The notes beneath the pieces are model-generated. The model saw only the letters and a list, made by a program, of their open reading frames with translations, was not told the origin of the DNA and made no database searches. The translations under genes and the position numbers were made by a program. From contig OY969111.1 in NCBI GenBank assembly GCA_963697975.1, forward strand, positions 2,232,001 through 2,296,000: a DNA stretch of 64,000 nt, read 5' to 3'. The DNA is from QHXM01 sp963697975. Lineage in GTDB: Bacteria > Acidobacteriota > Blastocatellia > Pyrinomonadales > Pyrinomonadaceae. Shown one piece after another: positions 17,550-25,840 of the stretch; within the stretch, counting starts at the first letter, position 1; the number at the start of each line of letters is the position of its first letter.

Positions 17550-18980
17550 ATGTCAGAGCAAGAAACATCAGAACTACTCCGCGCCCTGCCTTCCGTTGAC
17601 GCCCTGCTGAGGACGGAGACGGCGCGCTCTCTTAAAGCCACTGTCGGCGCACGGCATTTGACCCGGTTAGCACGCGCCGTCACAAACGAACTGCGCGTCG
17701 GCTTTCAGACTAAAGCATCAAGCGAGACCCCAACCAACGGCGATTATTCGCGCGAGACTTTGCTCGCCGAAGCAGCACGCAGGCTTGAGCGCGCCTGTCT
17801 GCGCGAAGCCGCGAGCGGACTGCGACACGTCATCAATGCCAGCGGCGTCATCATCCATACCAACATGGGACGCGCGCCTCTCTCCGAGGCCGCACGCCGC
17901 GCCGTCGCAGACGAGGCGGCGCGCTATTGCACACTCGAATACGATCTGGAAACCGGAGAGCGCGGGCGGCGCGGGCGGCGCGTAGAGGAGTTACTCGTTG
18001 ATTTGACCGGAGCGGAAGCCGCGCTCGTCGTCAACAACTGCGCCGCCGCCGCCCTGCTCGTCCTGACCGTGCTCGCCCAAAACGGTGAAACGATTGTCTC
18101 GCGCGGCGAGTTGGTGGAAATCGGCGGCGACTTTCGCGTGCCCGACGTGATGATGCAGTCCGGCACGCGGCTCGTCGAAGTCGGTGCGACCAACCGGACG
18201 CGGCTTTCGGATTACAGCCGGGCATTCACGGAGAACACGCGACTCGTCATGCGCGTCCATCCGTCAAACTATCGCATCGTCGGATTTACATCTGCGCCGA
18301 CGCTGACAGAACTCGCCGCGCTCGCGCACGAAGCAGGACTACTCGTTTACGAAGACGCAGGGTCAGGCGTGATGCTTGATCTCAGTTCCTTCGATTTAGT
18401 GGACGAGCCTGTCATCAGCGAATCCGTCAGGGCAGGGGCTGATCTTGTCTCTTTCAGTGGAGATAAACTGCTCGGAGCGGCGCAGGCCGGTTTGATCGTG
18501 GGTCGGCGTGAGCTTGTCGAGAATTTAAGAAAACACCCGCTCTACCGTGCGCTTCGCGCAGACAAGCTCGCCCTTGCCGCTCTCGAAGCCACGCTTGATG
18601 CCTATCGCCGCGATGCTGCTTTCGATGAAGTTCCCGTGCTTCGGATGATTACTCTGACACGCGAAGAGATTGAGAAGCGCGCCCAATCTTTCGTCTCAAA
18701 ACTGCAAGAAAAACCCTCAGAGACTGCGCTCCGATGCGAGATCATTGAAGGTCAGTCGGCTATCGGCGGCGGCTCTGCGCCCACCACGCACCCGACAACC
18801 GCCCTGCTTGCCCTGACACACGAAACGCTTTCGGCTGACGCTCTCGACAGAGCTTTGCGCCTCTCACAGCCGCCCGTCATCGCACGCATCAGCGAAAGCA
18901 AACTCCTCATTGACCTCAGAACCGTCGCCGAAGATGAAGAGCCTGCCCTGCTGGCGGCTTTAACCACGCTCACGGCTTAG
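17550..18980 (+). CDS. selA: L-seryl-tRNA(Sec) selenium transferase SelA
   Basis: 476 residues, standard length. An N-terminal domain (LLRALPSVDALLRTE) and the PLP fold carry family motifs: VINASGVIIHTNMGRAPL, NNCAAAALLVL, GELVEIGG, and the PLP-binding Lys306 in SFSGDKLLGAAQAG. SelA converts Ser-tRNA(Sec) to Sec-tRNA(Sec) with selenophosphate. No selB, selD or tRNA-Sec is seen nearby, and no candidate selenoprotein with an in-frame TGA is evident in the window. Distant partners or a SelA-like paralogue both remain possible, but the motif set favours true SelA. Confidence 0.9.
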   Translation: MSEQETSELLRALPSVDALLRTETARSLKATVGARHLTRLARAVTNELRVGFQTKASSETPTNGDYSRETLLAEAARRLERACLREAASGLRHVINASGVIIHTNMGRAPLSEAARRAVADEAARYCTLEYDLETGERGRRGRRVEELLVDLTGAEAALVVNNCAAAALLVLTVLAQNGETIVSRGELVEIGGDFRVPDVMMQSGTRLVEVGATNRTRLSDYSRAFTENTRLVMRVHPSNYRIVGFTSAPTLTELAALAHEAGLLVYEDAGSGVMLDLSSFDLVDEPVISESVRAGADLVSFSGDKLLGAAQAGLIVGRRELVENLRKHPLYRALRADKLALAALEATLDAYRRDAAFDEVPVLRMITLTREEIEKRAQSFVSKLQEKPSETALRCEIIEGQSAIGGGSAPTTHPTTALLALTHETLSADALDRALRLSQPPVIARISESKLLIDLRTVAEDEEPALLAALTTLTA

Positions 18981-19079
18981 AGAAAAGCCTCCACACCCGG
19001 TTTTTCCTCAATCTTCCTGCTGAAAATGGTTCTTTATTAAACGATGCTTTTCATTGTATAATCTTCGTGACTCGCCGCT

Positions 19080-21185
19080 TTGCCAGTTCGGACAAAGCGA
19101 ATTCTAAAGAAACTCGCCATCCATCCGGCCTCAATCAGCTTGAAAAATAGAACTTCTTCTTTACGATCCTTAATGATTTCGCTGGGGCTGGCGCTCTGCG
19201 CGTCGCTCGTGGTCTTGCTGCTCTGGGTGGCGGGATTGCTGGCTTCAGTTCAGGCGGCATTTCTGCTTTCACTTCCGTCGGAGGCAAACGACGCCGCTGC
19301 GCCGCAAATGTGGCTGGGCGCGCTGATGATTCTGGCGGCTGGACTCAGCGCGGGCTTCGCTACGGCGCGCACGGGGGCGAAGCGAATACTACCGTTTCTC
19401 GTCGGCGGCCTCATGCTTTTATGCGGCCTCAGCCTGCTCTTCTCGCGTTTCCTGCACATCGACATCGCGTTTGCGCCGATGGCGCTGGCCGCACTTGTCT
19501 CGTTCCTGGCAGTTCAACTCAAACGATTGTGGATGACCGACTCGACCCTGACGCGCAACATCAGGCACGCAACCTCGCAGGTCAGCCGGATTGAAGGCGG
19601 CTCGTCGAACGAGCGTTTGATGAGCGGGCTGAAACTCTTGGAGACCGTCCTCCCGATGGAGGAAGCAGTAATCTTTCACCCGGACGAGAACAATCAGCTT
19701 GCTCCGGCTGCGCGCCTGCGCTCCGCTGCCACCAGCGGCAGTCTCGAAATTGACCGCAACTCCGCCTGGCGCGAAGGAGTCAAACTCTGCGAGCGCGCTG
19801 TCAAATCCGGCGCGATGGCGACGACAAGCCCGCCCACTACGACAACTGAAATGGGCGGCAACTTACCTTCAAGCGTTGCGCTACCGCTCAAGCACGAAGG
19901 ACGCTCACTTGGCGCGCTGCTCGTTCGCCTGCGTGAAAGCTTCGATGAAAGCGACCGCCCGCTGCTCTTAGCCGTCGGCGAACAGTTGGCGCGCAACTTT
20001 CAACGCGACGAAGCGCGCAAGCGCGCCGTGCCGCATGACTCCATGACTTTAGTCTCGGCACGCGCCGCTGAAAGTCGTCTTGAATCGTTCGGCGTCTTGA
20101 GCGGACTCCTCACCGAGCAGAGGTTCGGCGCGGAGGTTTTGTCGGAAGCCTCGGACGGCCATGCGGTCGCTTATCTTGACGGCACGCTCGCCTACGTCAA
20201 TCCGCCGCTTCTCAGGGCCGCGCGCTTGAATGAAGCGCAGGCACGCTCGCTCGACCTCTTCGGCCTCCTTGATCGCTTTCGCGGGGGCGTCTTTGACGAG
20301 CCTTCCATCGCCGTGCGTCGGGTGCTGCAAACCGGCGACGCCTACGAGCGCGAGTTGCATTTTCCCGAACGGAATAATCAAACGCTTGAACTACGGATTG
20401 CTCTCGTCACGGAGCATGGCGGCGAGAACGGCGCATCGAGCGCGCAGCCGCTCTGTCTGGCCGTCACCGTGCGCGATGTGACGCGTCTCAAAGAGTATGA
20501 AAAGTTGAAGAGCGATATGATTTCGCTCATGTCGCATGAACTCAGAACGCCGATCACGAGCATCAACGGCTTCGCAGAGCTGCTGATGAACGACGAAACG
20601 ATTCCGGCGGAGTCGCGCGAATTTCTTTCGATCATCAACAGCGAGTCGCAGCGTCTCTCCCGGATGATTAACACCTTCCTCACCGTCACGCAGCTTGAAG
20701 CCGCAGACAAGCAGGAGGTCTTGAAGATTCCGCTCAAGCTGGACGACGTGGTGCGCGAAACCCTGGCGAGCCTTCAGCCGACGGCGAAGAAGAAGCGCAT
20801 TCGTCTCATCGAGCAACCCTCGCAACGTCTGCCGCCCGTCGCCGCCGACCGCAGCCTCATCACACAGGTCGTCACGAATCTGGTCGGCAATGCCATCAAG
20901 TACAGTCCTGAAAGAACGACCGTCACCGTCTCAACCGCCCTCGAAGCAGACACCGTGCGCTTGTGCGTCGAAGATCGCGGCTACGGCATTCCGCCCGAAT
21001 CGGTTGATCGTGTCTGGGAAAAGTTTTATCGGGTGGCGCGCGATGGGCAGGAGAAGGACGAGGAATCAACAGGTCTCGGCCTCTCCTTCGTGCGCGAAGT
21101 CGTGGAGCAGCACGGCGGCACAGTCACCCTCGAATCCGAAGTCGGACGCGGCTCGAAGTTCAGCTTCACGCTGCCCAGACTGTAG
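19080..21185 (+). CDS. Membrane sensor histidine kinase with GAF and PAS regions
   Basis: 701 residues from a TTG; ATG 19173 is an alternative, and neither has a good ribosome site. A TATAAT at 19057-19062 would start the transcript very close to the TTG. About four membrane helices (roughly 30-145) are followed by a GAF-like region (about 170-310), a PAS-like region (about 345-455), the HisKA box MSHELRTPITSINGFAEL with phospho-acceptor His486, and the HATPase domain (N box NLVGNAIKYSP, G1 DRGYGIP, G2 GLGLSFVREV). No response regulator gene is adjacent, so this is an orphan kinase. The stimulus is unknown. Confidence 0.9.
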   Translation: MPVRTKRILKKLAIHPASISLKNRTSSLRSLMISLGLALCASLVVLLLWVAGLLASVQAAFLLSLPSEANDAAAPQMWLGALMILAAGLSAGFATARTGAKRILPFLVGGLMLLCGLSLLFSRFLHIDIAFAPMALAALVSFLAVQLKRLWMTDSTLTRNIRHATSQVSRIEGGSSNERLMSGLKLLETVLPMEEAVIFHPDENNQLAPAARLRSAATSGSLEIDRNSAWREGVKLCERAVKSGAMATTSPPTTTTEMGGNLPSSVALPLKHEGRSLGALLVRLRESFDESDRPLLLAVGEQLARNFQRDEARKRAVPHDSMTLVSARAAESRLESFGVLSGLLTEQRFGAEVLSEASDGHAVAYLDGTLAYVNPPLLRAARLNEAQARSLDLFGLLDRFRGGVFDEPSIAVRRVLQTGDAYERELHFPERNNQTLELRIALVTEHGGENGASSAQPLCLAVTVRDVTRLKEYEKLKSDMISLMSHELRTPITSINGFAELLMNDETIPAESREFLSIINSESQRLSRMINTFLTVTQLEAADKQEVLKIPLKLDDVVRETLASLQPTAKKKRIRLIEQPSQRLPPVAADRSLITQVVTNLVGNAIKYSPERTTVTVSTALEADTVRLCVEDRGYGIPPESVDRVWEKFYRVARDGQEKDEESTGLGLSFVREVVEQHGGTVTLESEVGRGSKFSFTLPRL

Positions 21186-21248
21186 ACGACGGAGTTGGCA
21201 GCAAACCCCCAACCTCAGAAAACTCTCACTCTTGAGGAGACGTTAAGG

Positions 21249-21779
21249 ATGTTCCCCCGCAAGTCTTTTCTTCCGACCCTCGCCTGCGCGCTGATAGCTC
21301 TCTGCTTTCTCACAAGCGCATGTTCGAGCAAACAGAAAGTTGTTATTACAGAGCAGCAGGTTTCCGCTTTTCTGGCTGAGATGGATAAGGCCGGGCGCAA
21401 CAAAGACGTTGAGGCTCTCGTCGCCATGATGTCGGAAGATGTTCAACTCAAACTCACGATGGAAGGGCTTGGGCCGACGCAGAACATCACGCTCAACCGC
21501 GATCAGTACAGAGACTATAGCAATCAGACATTGAGCATGGTGAAAGACTATGACTACAGGCGCGGAGAGACTGTGATACGGGTCGAGCCGGATGGTCAGA
21601 GCGCATACGTCGCCGACGAAACTTTTGAGACGACGACCATCGGCAACCAAACTTTCCACACTGTGTCGAGAGGAACGGCTGTTCTCAAACTGGAAAACGG
21701 GAAGTTGGTTATCTACAGAAGTGAGACAATCGCGCGCCCTGTCCAGCCTACGAAAAAAGCACAGCCAGCCGGGTTTTAG
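21249..21779 (+). CDS. Lipoprotein with NTF2/SnoaL-like fold
   Basis: 176 residues from ATG 21249; the frame opens at 21195, but the signal peptide starts at MFPRKSF, and TTGAGGAG precedes it. The lipobox LTSAC places the lipidated Cys at about residue 24. The mature part (VSAFLAEMDKAGRNKDVEALVAMMSEDVQL) begins like an NTF2/SnoaL-type domain with an alpha helix followed by a beta sheet. These small domains bind ligands or partners in many contexts. It follows the histidine kinase by 64 bp on the same strand and could be its accessory envelope sensor, but this is inference. Confidence 0.7.
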   Translation: MFPRKSFLPTLACALIALCFLTSACSSKQKVVITEQQVSAFLAEMDKAGRNKDVEALVAMMSEDVQLKLTMEGLGPTQNITLNRDQYRDYSNQTLSMVKDYDYRRGETVIRVEPDGQSAYVADETFETTTIGNQTFHTVSRGTAVLKLENGKLVIYRSETIARPVQPTKKAQPAGF

Positions 21780-21815
21780 CGCCAACCTCGGTTCTTACTC
21801 GCCGCCTCTCACTTA

Positions 21816-22226
21816 TCACTGTTTGTTGATTTTGCCCCGGCAGGTTTTCGCCCCACAGTAGCATCGCTTCTTGTCCGAGTGGAGCGTGATTTCGTAGTCA
21901 ATCGTAATCTCTTCGCCGGGAGAGATGTCGTGCAGCGCGTAAATCTGGATGTGCCCGTAGAGAATCTTCATGAAGCTGTTAGGCTCGCACGAATGATTGA
22001 TGTAATGCGTGCCGTTGCCGCCCCGGCTTCCGTCCACACTCCAATCGTAATCCACCGCGCAGATACGCAGCACGCGGCGATTCGCTCGCCGGTTCGCTTC
22101 GTCATCCGAGATTCGCTCGCCCGTGTAGTCTGCAATCTTACGCCGACGCTGGAAGTGAACGGTGGCGAAGCAGCCCTTGCCGTTGATGGGCGATTTTTTG
22201 ATGATTAGTCCGGGCGCGAGTTTCAT
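21816..22226 (-). CDS. SET-domain protein (lysine methyltransferase-like)
   Basis: 136 residues containing a complete minimal SET fold. The N-terminal GKGCFA (16-21), the SAM/substrate motif NHSCEPN (77-83), the catalytic tyrosine region EEITIDYE (Tyr111) and a post-SET cysteine cluster CYCGAKTC (122-129) are present. SET enzymes methylate lysines on proteins. Bacterial copies are known in Chlamydia and others, some acting on histone-like proteins. The post-SET Cys cluster normally binds zinc with a further Cys from the SET core. The substrate is unknown and no histone-like gene is adjacent. A heptamer hairpin ends close to its start. Confidence 0.88.
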   Translation of the reverse strand: MKLAPGLIIKKSPINGKGCFATVHFQRRRKIADYTGERISDDEANRRANRRVLRICAVDYDWSVDGSRGGNGTHYINHSCEPNSFMKILYGHIQIYALHDISPGEEITIDYEITLHSDKKRCYCGAKTCRGKINKQ

Positions 22227-22230
22227 TTTG

Positions 22231-22324
22231 AGTCTGGAGTCTGGAGTCCGGGAAGTCTGGAGTCAAAGGCCAAAGACTTGTTTTTGTCTTTTGACTCCAG
22301 ACTTCAGACTCCAGGCTCCAGACT
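22231..22324. repeat. Heptamer-repeat hairpin G (AGTCTGG family)
   Basis: Arm 22231-22277 has units AGTCTGG, AGTCTGG, AGTCCGG and more. Arm 22286-22324 has complements (CCAGACT). It fills the gap between the stop codon at 22326 and the SET start at 22226. Confidence 0.88.
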
Positions 22325-22325
22325 T

Positions 22326-22838
22326 TTATTTAAGGTGAAAGCTGCGGGCAATCGAGTCCGTCTGGTTGCGTATCTGCAAGAGACGGTCGCGCAGGCCCGT
22401 GAAGCGCAGCGCGTAGACGGTGCGGTTGTCGGCTTGCAGGTAGTACAGGCGTCCGGCCATTGCCTTGCCGCCAGCGGTATATTCATAAGAGAAGGTCACA
22501 CCGTTGAGGCGTCCGGCAAACTTCTCCTCTTTACCTTCGACGTAGCCGGTCTGAAATTTTAACTTCTGATCCTTATCCCGCTGCGAGATGTCTGCGGCGG
22601 TCGCCCCCGCTTCGACAACATCTTTGCGGATTCTCAGGTAACCGTCGTTACGGTCGCCGTAGATGAACTCGGCATGTTCGTGCAGGCTGTCCGGCTCTTG
22701 TGTGACACGCCATTTTTCGGAAGGCAGTTCGAGCGTGTAACCCGCGTGGTCGCTCGTGAAAGTCTGCTGCGCCGTCGCCAGCACGGAGGCCAGCGCGAGC
22801 ATTGAAGCAAGGGCAAGAAAGAATGTCAGGCGTCGCAT
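22326..22838 (-). CDS. Secreted PsbP/DcrB-like protein, unknown function
   Basis: 170 residues with a signal peptide (FFLALASMLALASVLATAQQ). The mature part (DHAGYTLELPSEKWRVTQEP, then strands FIYGDRNDGYLRI and TFSYEYTAGGKAMAGRLYYL, ending ALRFTGLRDRLLQIRNQTDS) looks like the PsbP/DcrB (DUF1795-type) alpha/beta fold of small periplasmic proteins. Function unknown. It is on the same strand as rph, separated by hairpin H and about 140 bp in which I see nothing else. Confidence 0.6.
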   Translation of the reverse strand: MRRLTFFLALASMLALASVLATAQQTFTSDHAGYTLELPSEKWRVTQEPDSLHEHAEFIYGDRNDGYLRIRKDVVEAGATAADISQRDKDQKLKFQTGYVEGKEEKFAGRLNGVTFSYEYTAGGKAMAGRLYYLQADNRTVYALRFTGLRDRLLQIRNQTDSIARSFHLK

Positions 22839-22977
22839 TTTGTAGCAAACTCCTCTTTAATGTTGCGCGTCAATGATAACGTTTATGGGTCTTGAGTGAA
22901 AGTTCAAAGTGACCGGGAGAGCCATCAACCAAACGCTCAGATGCGGTCGTGATGGCGCGCAGTTGTCCACACAGGAC

Positions 22978-23064
22978 GAAACGCGGAAGTCGGAACGCTG
23001 AACGCGGAATGAAAGACAAAGGTTTTTCAGTTCATCGTTCTGCGTTCACACTTCCGCGTTTCAC
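22978..23064. repeat. Heptamer-repeat hairpin H (GCGGAAC/GCGGAAT family)
   Basis: Arm 22978-23015 has units GCGGAAG, TCGGAAC, GCTGAAC, GCGGAAT. Arm 23036-23064 has imperfect complements. The rph stop codon (23061-23063) lies inside the second arm. Confidence 0.75.
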
Positions 23065-23795
23065 TTCTCTGCCTGTTCGAGCGCGGCCCGCTGGGCCTCA
23101 ATAAGATGATTGATGCCTTGACGGGCGAGCAGGAGAAGTTCGTCCATCTCTTCGCGCGTGAACGGCTCGCCTTCGGCTGTGCCCTGCACTTCGATGAACC
23201 GATTATCGCCCGTGCAGATGACGTTCATATCAACTCCGGCGCGCGAGTCTTCATCGTATTTCAAATCCAGCAAGGGCGTGCCATCGACTATCCCGACGCT
23301 GACGGCGGCGACCTCGCCCGTCAAAGGGCTGCGCTCGATTTTGTTGTTTCGCATAAGACGACGACAGGCGAGCGCGAAAGCGACGTATGCGCCCGTGATG
23401 CTTGCGGTGCGCGTGCCCCCGTCGGCCTGAAGCACATCGCAGTCGAGCGTGATGGTGCGTTCGCCCAAAAGCGTGGTGTTGACGATGGCACGAAGCGAGC
23501 GACCGATGAGGCGTTGAATTTCATGTGTGCGACCTGACGGGCCGCCGCGCCCGGTCTCGCGCGAGGTGCGTTGCAGGGTCGCGCGCGGCAGCATGGCGTA
23601 TTCGGCAGTCACCCAGCCTGTGCCGCGATTTCGCAGAAAGTAGGGCACGCGCTCCTCAACGGAAGCGGAACAGATGACGCGCGTCTGGCCCATCTCGATT
23701 AAGGCAGAGCCTTCGGCGTAAGGTAAGTAGCCGGGTGTAATGCGAACCGGGCGTAATTCATCTGCGCGGCGTCCGTCAGTGCGTGCGAAGTTCAT
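23061..23795 (-). CDS. rph: Ribonuclease PH
   Basis: 244 residues, normal length. Family signatures start at once (FARTDGRRADELRPVRITPG), then ETGRGGPSGRTHEIQRLIGRSLR, the phosphate/RNA-binding stretch, and CDVLQADGGTRTASITGAYVA with the catalytic aspartates. RNase PH trims tRNA 3' ends by phosphorolysis and acts as a hexameric ring. It overlaps murI by 20 bp on the same strand (murI > rph), so the two are translationally linked. The stop codon comes from a repeat arm. Confidence 0.97.
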   Translation of the reverse strand: MNFARTDGRRADELRPVRITPGYLPYAEGSALIEMGQTRVICSASVEERVPYFLRNRGTGWVTAEYAMLPRATLQRTSRETGRGGPSGRTHEIQRLIGRSLRAIVNTTLLGERTITLDCDVLQADGGTRTASITGAYVAFALACRRLMRNNKIERSPLTGEVAAVSVGIVDGTPLLDLKYDEDSRAGVDMNVICTGDNRFIEVQGTAEGEPFTREEMDELLLLARQGINHLIEAQRAALEQAEK

Positions 23796-24642
23796 CGTGT
23801 CCCCAAACCTCTACGGCCTCCAGGCTCGAAGGCGCGCTTCCCAAAAATCTTTCGGCAACGCGGCTGAAACGTTCTGCCGCGTCAGTTACATAAAAATGAT
23901 CAAGATCATCACACAAATGGCGCTCGCGCGCTCGGTCTTCAATTGATTCACGCGAGAGTTGTTTCGCCGCCAGCAGCCGCTCGACATCACGCGCCGTCGC
24001 TTCGCCTGAATCAATCAAAGTTACCTGGTCGCCCATCGTCTCCTGAATCACCTGTCGCAAGATAGGATAGTGCGTGCAGCCCAGAACGAGCGTCCCCACT
24101 TCGTTCCTTTTAATCTCCTCTAAATATTCTGCGGCGACCGCGCGGGCAACATCGGTTTCCTCCCAACCCTCTTCCGCCAGCGAGACAAAAAGCGGGCAGG
24201 CGCGTTCGATAACTTTGATGGAAGGAGCGAGTTTCGCAATCGCGTTTGCGTAAGCCCGGCTCTGGATGGTCGCCTCCGTTGCGATCACGCCGACGCTCTT
24301 TGCTTCCGTGTTTTGCGCCGAAGATTCGACCGCCGCGCCTGCTCCGGGTTCGATGACACCGATGACATCAACGCTCACGGCCTTGCGAATCGCGGGGAGC
24401 GCCAGCGCCGAAGCCGTGTTGCACGCGACGACCAGCAGCTTGATGCCATGCGCTTCGAGGAAAGAGGAATTCTCAATCGCATAACGCTCGACGGTTGCCA
24501 GAGATTTCGTCCCATAGGGCACACGCGCCGTATCGCCCAGGTAAACAAAATGCTCATCGGGCAAGCGTTCGTGCAAAGCGCGATAGACGGTCAGCCCGCC
24601 GACGCCGCTGTCAAAAATTCCGATTGGGAGGTCACGATTCAA
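23776..24642 (-). CDS. murI: Glutamate racemase
   Basis: 288 residues. The catalytic cysteines are both present: Cys74 in VVACNTAS and Cys189 in LVLGCTHYP. The N-terminal IGIFDSGVGGLTVYRAL and the GDTARVPYG loop complete the family pattern. It makes D-glutamate for peptidoglycan precursors. The last 20 bp overlap the start of rph. It is typical of bacteria with a murein wall and fits with the other wall genes nearby (PBP1A, transglycosylase, M23). Confidence 0.96.
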   Translation of the reverse strand: MNRDLPIGIFDSGVGGLTVYRALHERLPDEHFVYLGDTARVPYGTKSLATVERYAIENSSFLEAHGIKLLVVACNTASALALPAIRKAVSVDVIGVIEPGAGAAVESSAQNTEAKSVGVIATEATIQSRAYANAIAKLAPSIKVIERACPLFVSLAEEGWEETDVARAVAAEYLEEIKRNEVGTLVLGCTHYPILRQVIQETMGDQVTLIDSGEATARDVERLLAAKQLSRESIEDRARERHLCDDLDHFYVTDAAERFSRVAERFLGSAPSSLEAVEVWGHDELRTH

Positions 24643-24666
24643 AAGACTTAAAGGCTAGCCGCAAAC

Positions 24667-25218
24667 TCAAACGAAAATCTCGGAGACTCGACAACGAAAG
24701 CCGGGCACAATGTCTTCACCATCCAATTCGTCTGCTTCTGAAAATGTAGAAGCGTCCCTTGATGCGCGATGGACGGTGACACTCTTCCGCTTGGGGTTAA
24801 CTGTCCAGACGAGCCGTGCGCCTGCCGTCAGCCATTGATTAACCTTTTTCTCTACTTCGCGCGGCGTGTCACCGGGCGACAGAACTTCGACGGCGAGGTC
24901 AGGAGCGCCCGGCCAGTATTTTTTAGGGATGCCGCTTTCAGGAATATGTTCGCGGCTGATGAAGGCAACGTCTGGCGCAAGCACCGTGTCGGGATTTTCC
25001 TCGATTATGAATCCCGTCTCTGCACCGAAAACTATGCCGAGTTTGTTCGCTTTTACATACTGAGCCAGCGGCGCGGCCAGATTCATAATAACCACGCCAT
25101 GCTCGCTTCCCGCCGGAGACATTGTTATCAGTTCTCCCTTCACCAGCCTGTAGCGAAACCTGCCGCGTGGCAGTTTCAAAAGCTCGTCGGCTGTCATGAG
25201 CTGGGTGGTCGTACTCAT
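24667..25218 (-). CDS. Uma2-family (DUF820) putative endonuclease
   Basis: 183 residues from ATG 25218, with GAAGGAG six to seven bases upstream; the longer frame to 25245 lacks a ribosome site. It shows the PD-(D/E)XK-like fold of the Uma2 family: GELITMSPAGSEHGVVI, then VLAPDVAFI with the acidic metal ligand, DLAVEVLSPGDTP with the second acid, and a final VPGFRCRVSEIF. The family is greatly expanded in cyanobacteria and Acidobacteriota. A nuclease role is predicted from structure, but no biology is firmly known. Stands 24 bp upstream of murI on the same strand. Confidence 0.85.
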   Translation of the reverse strand: MSTTTQLMTADELLKLPRGRFRYRLVKGELITMSPAGSEHGVVIMNLAAPLAQYVKANKLGIVFGAETGFIIEENPDTVLAPDVAFISREHIPESGIPKKYWPGAPDLAVEVLSPGDTPREVEKKVNQWLTAGARLVWTVNPKRKSVTVHRASRDASTFSEADELDGEDIVPGFRCRVSEIFV

Positions 25219-25325
25219 CACACACTCCTTCGTCATCCCACACAAATAAATATCGGCCAGAAGGCTGATGGTATCACACCATTCGCCAAACCAGCCGCTT
25301 GTCTTTGAGAGCTTTGATAGAAGTT

Positions 25326-25701
25326 ATGGTGGAGGCGCAGGGAATTGAACCCTGATCCAAGAACCGTCGCTGAAGGAATCTACATGCTTAGCCGCTTCTC
25401 TTTAAAAATTTCGCTCGCGGCAGAGTAAGTGAAGCGACGAAGACCTCTGCTGAAAGCTAGTCCGACTTTATCTCACCCGCCCCCACGGACCGAAAGGGCA
25501 GGCCAGCTCATCTGAGGTGATATCTCAATCCGCGCGCATGAGCAACTTGCGGCGAGACATCTCGGTGCTTAATTAGGCAGCGAGAGCCAATTCATTGTTA
25601 TTGGCAATTGTGTTTCCCAATGCTTTTTAACGAGCTGCACAAGGAAAGCCCGGCATGCATCCTGTCAACGAACATGGCTCCTGTCGAAGCCTGTCGCCCC
25701 C
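25326..25701 (-). ncRNA. ssrA: tmRNA (transfer-messenger RNA)
   Basis: The 5' end GGGGGCGACAGGCTTCGACA begins at 25701. The 3' end is a T-arm plus GCGCCTCCACCA ending at 25326, so the CCA is encoded. The acceptor stem GGGGGCG pairs with CGCCTCC with one G-U. The tag reading frame is at 25605-25573 (minus): the resume codon GCC, then a peptide ANNNELALAA and TAA. tmRNA with SmpB rescues stalled ribosomes and adds this tag for proteolysis by ClpXP-type proteases and Lon. The -10 box TATAAT (25723-25718) lies 16 nt upstream, so a short 5' leader is presumably trimmed. Confidence 0.96.
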
Positions 25702-25717
25702 ATAAGCGAGTGTGTAG

Positions 25718-25741
25718 ATTATAGCAGAGTTGCGCTATAAT
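25718..25741. promoter_or_regulatory. Back-to-back -10 boxes for ssrA and the PBP1A gene
   Basis: An exact inverted repeat ATTATAGC-N8-GCTATAAT. The left half is a TATAAT read on the minus strand (ssrA). The right half is a TATAAT at 25736-25741 read on the plus strand (PBP1A gene). Neither has a good -35. Each promoter's -35 region would overlap the other's -10, so polymerase should bind only one at a time. Confidence 0.6.
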
Positions 25742-25840
25742 CCACAGGCTGGCCAACTGAGGTTCTCCCCGTCTTCGGCTGAGACTATTTTCGCGGGGCA
25801 GATTGTCTTACCCCGCAATGTTTTGAAAAGGACTGCTTTC

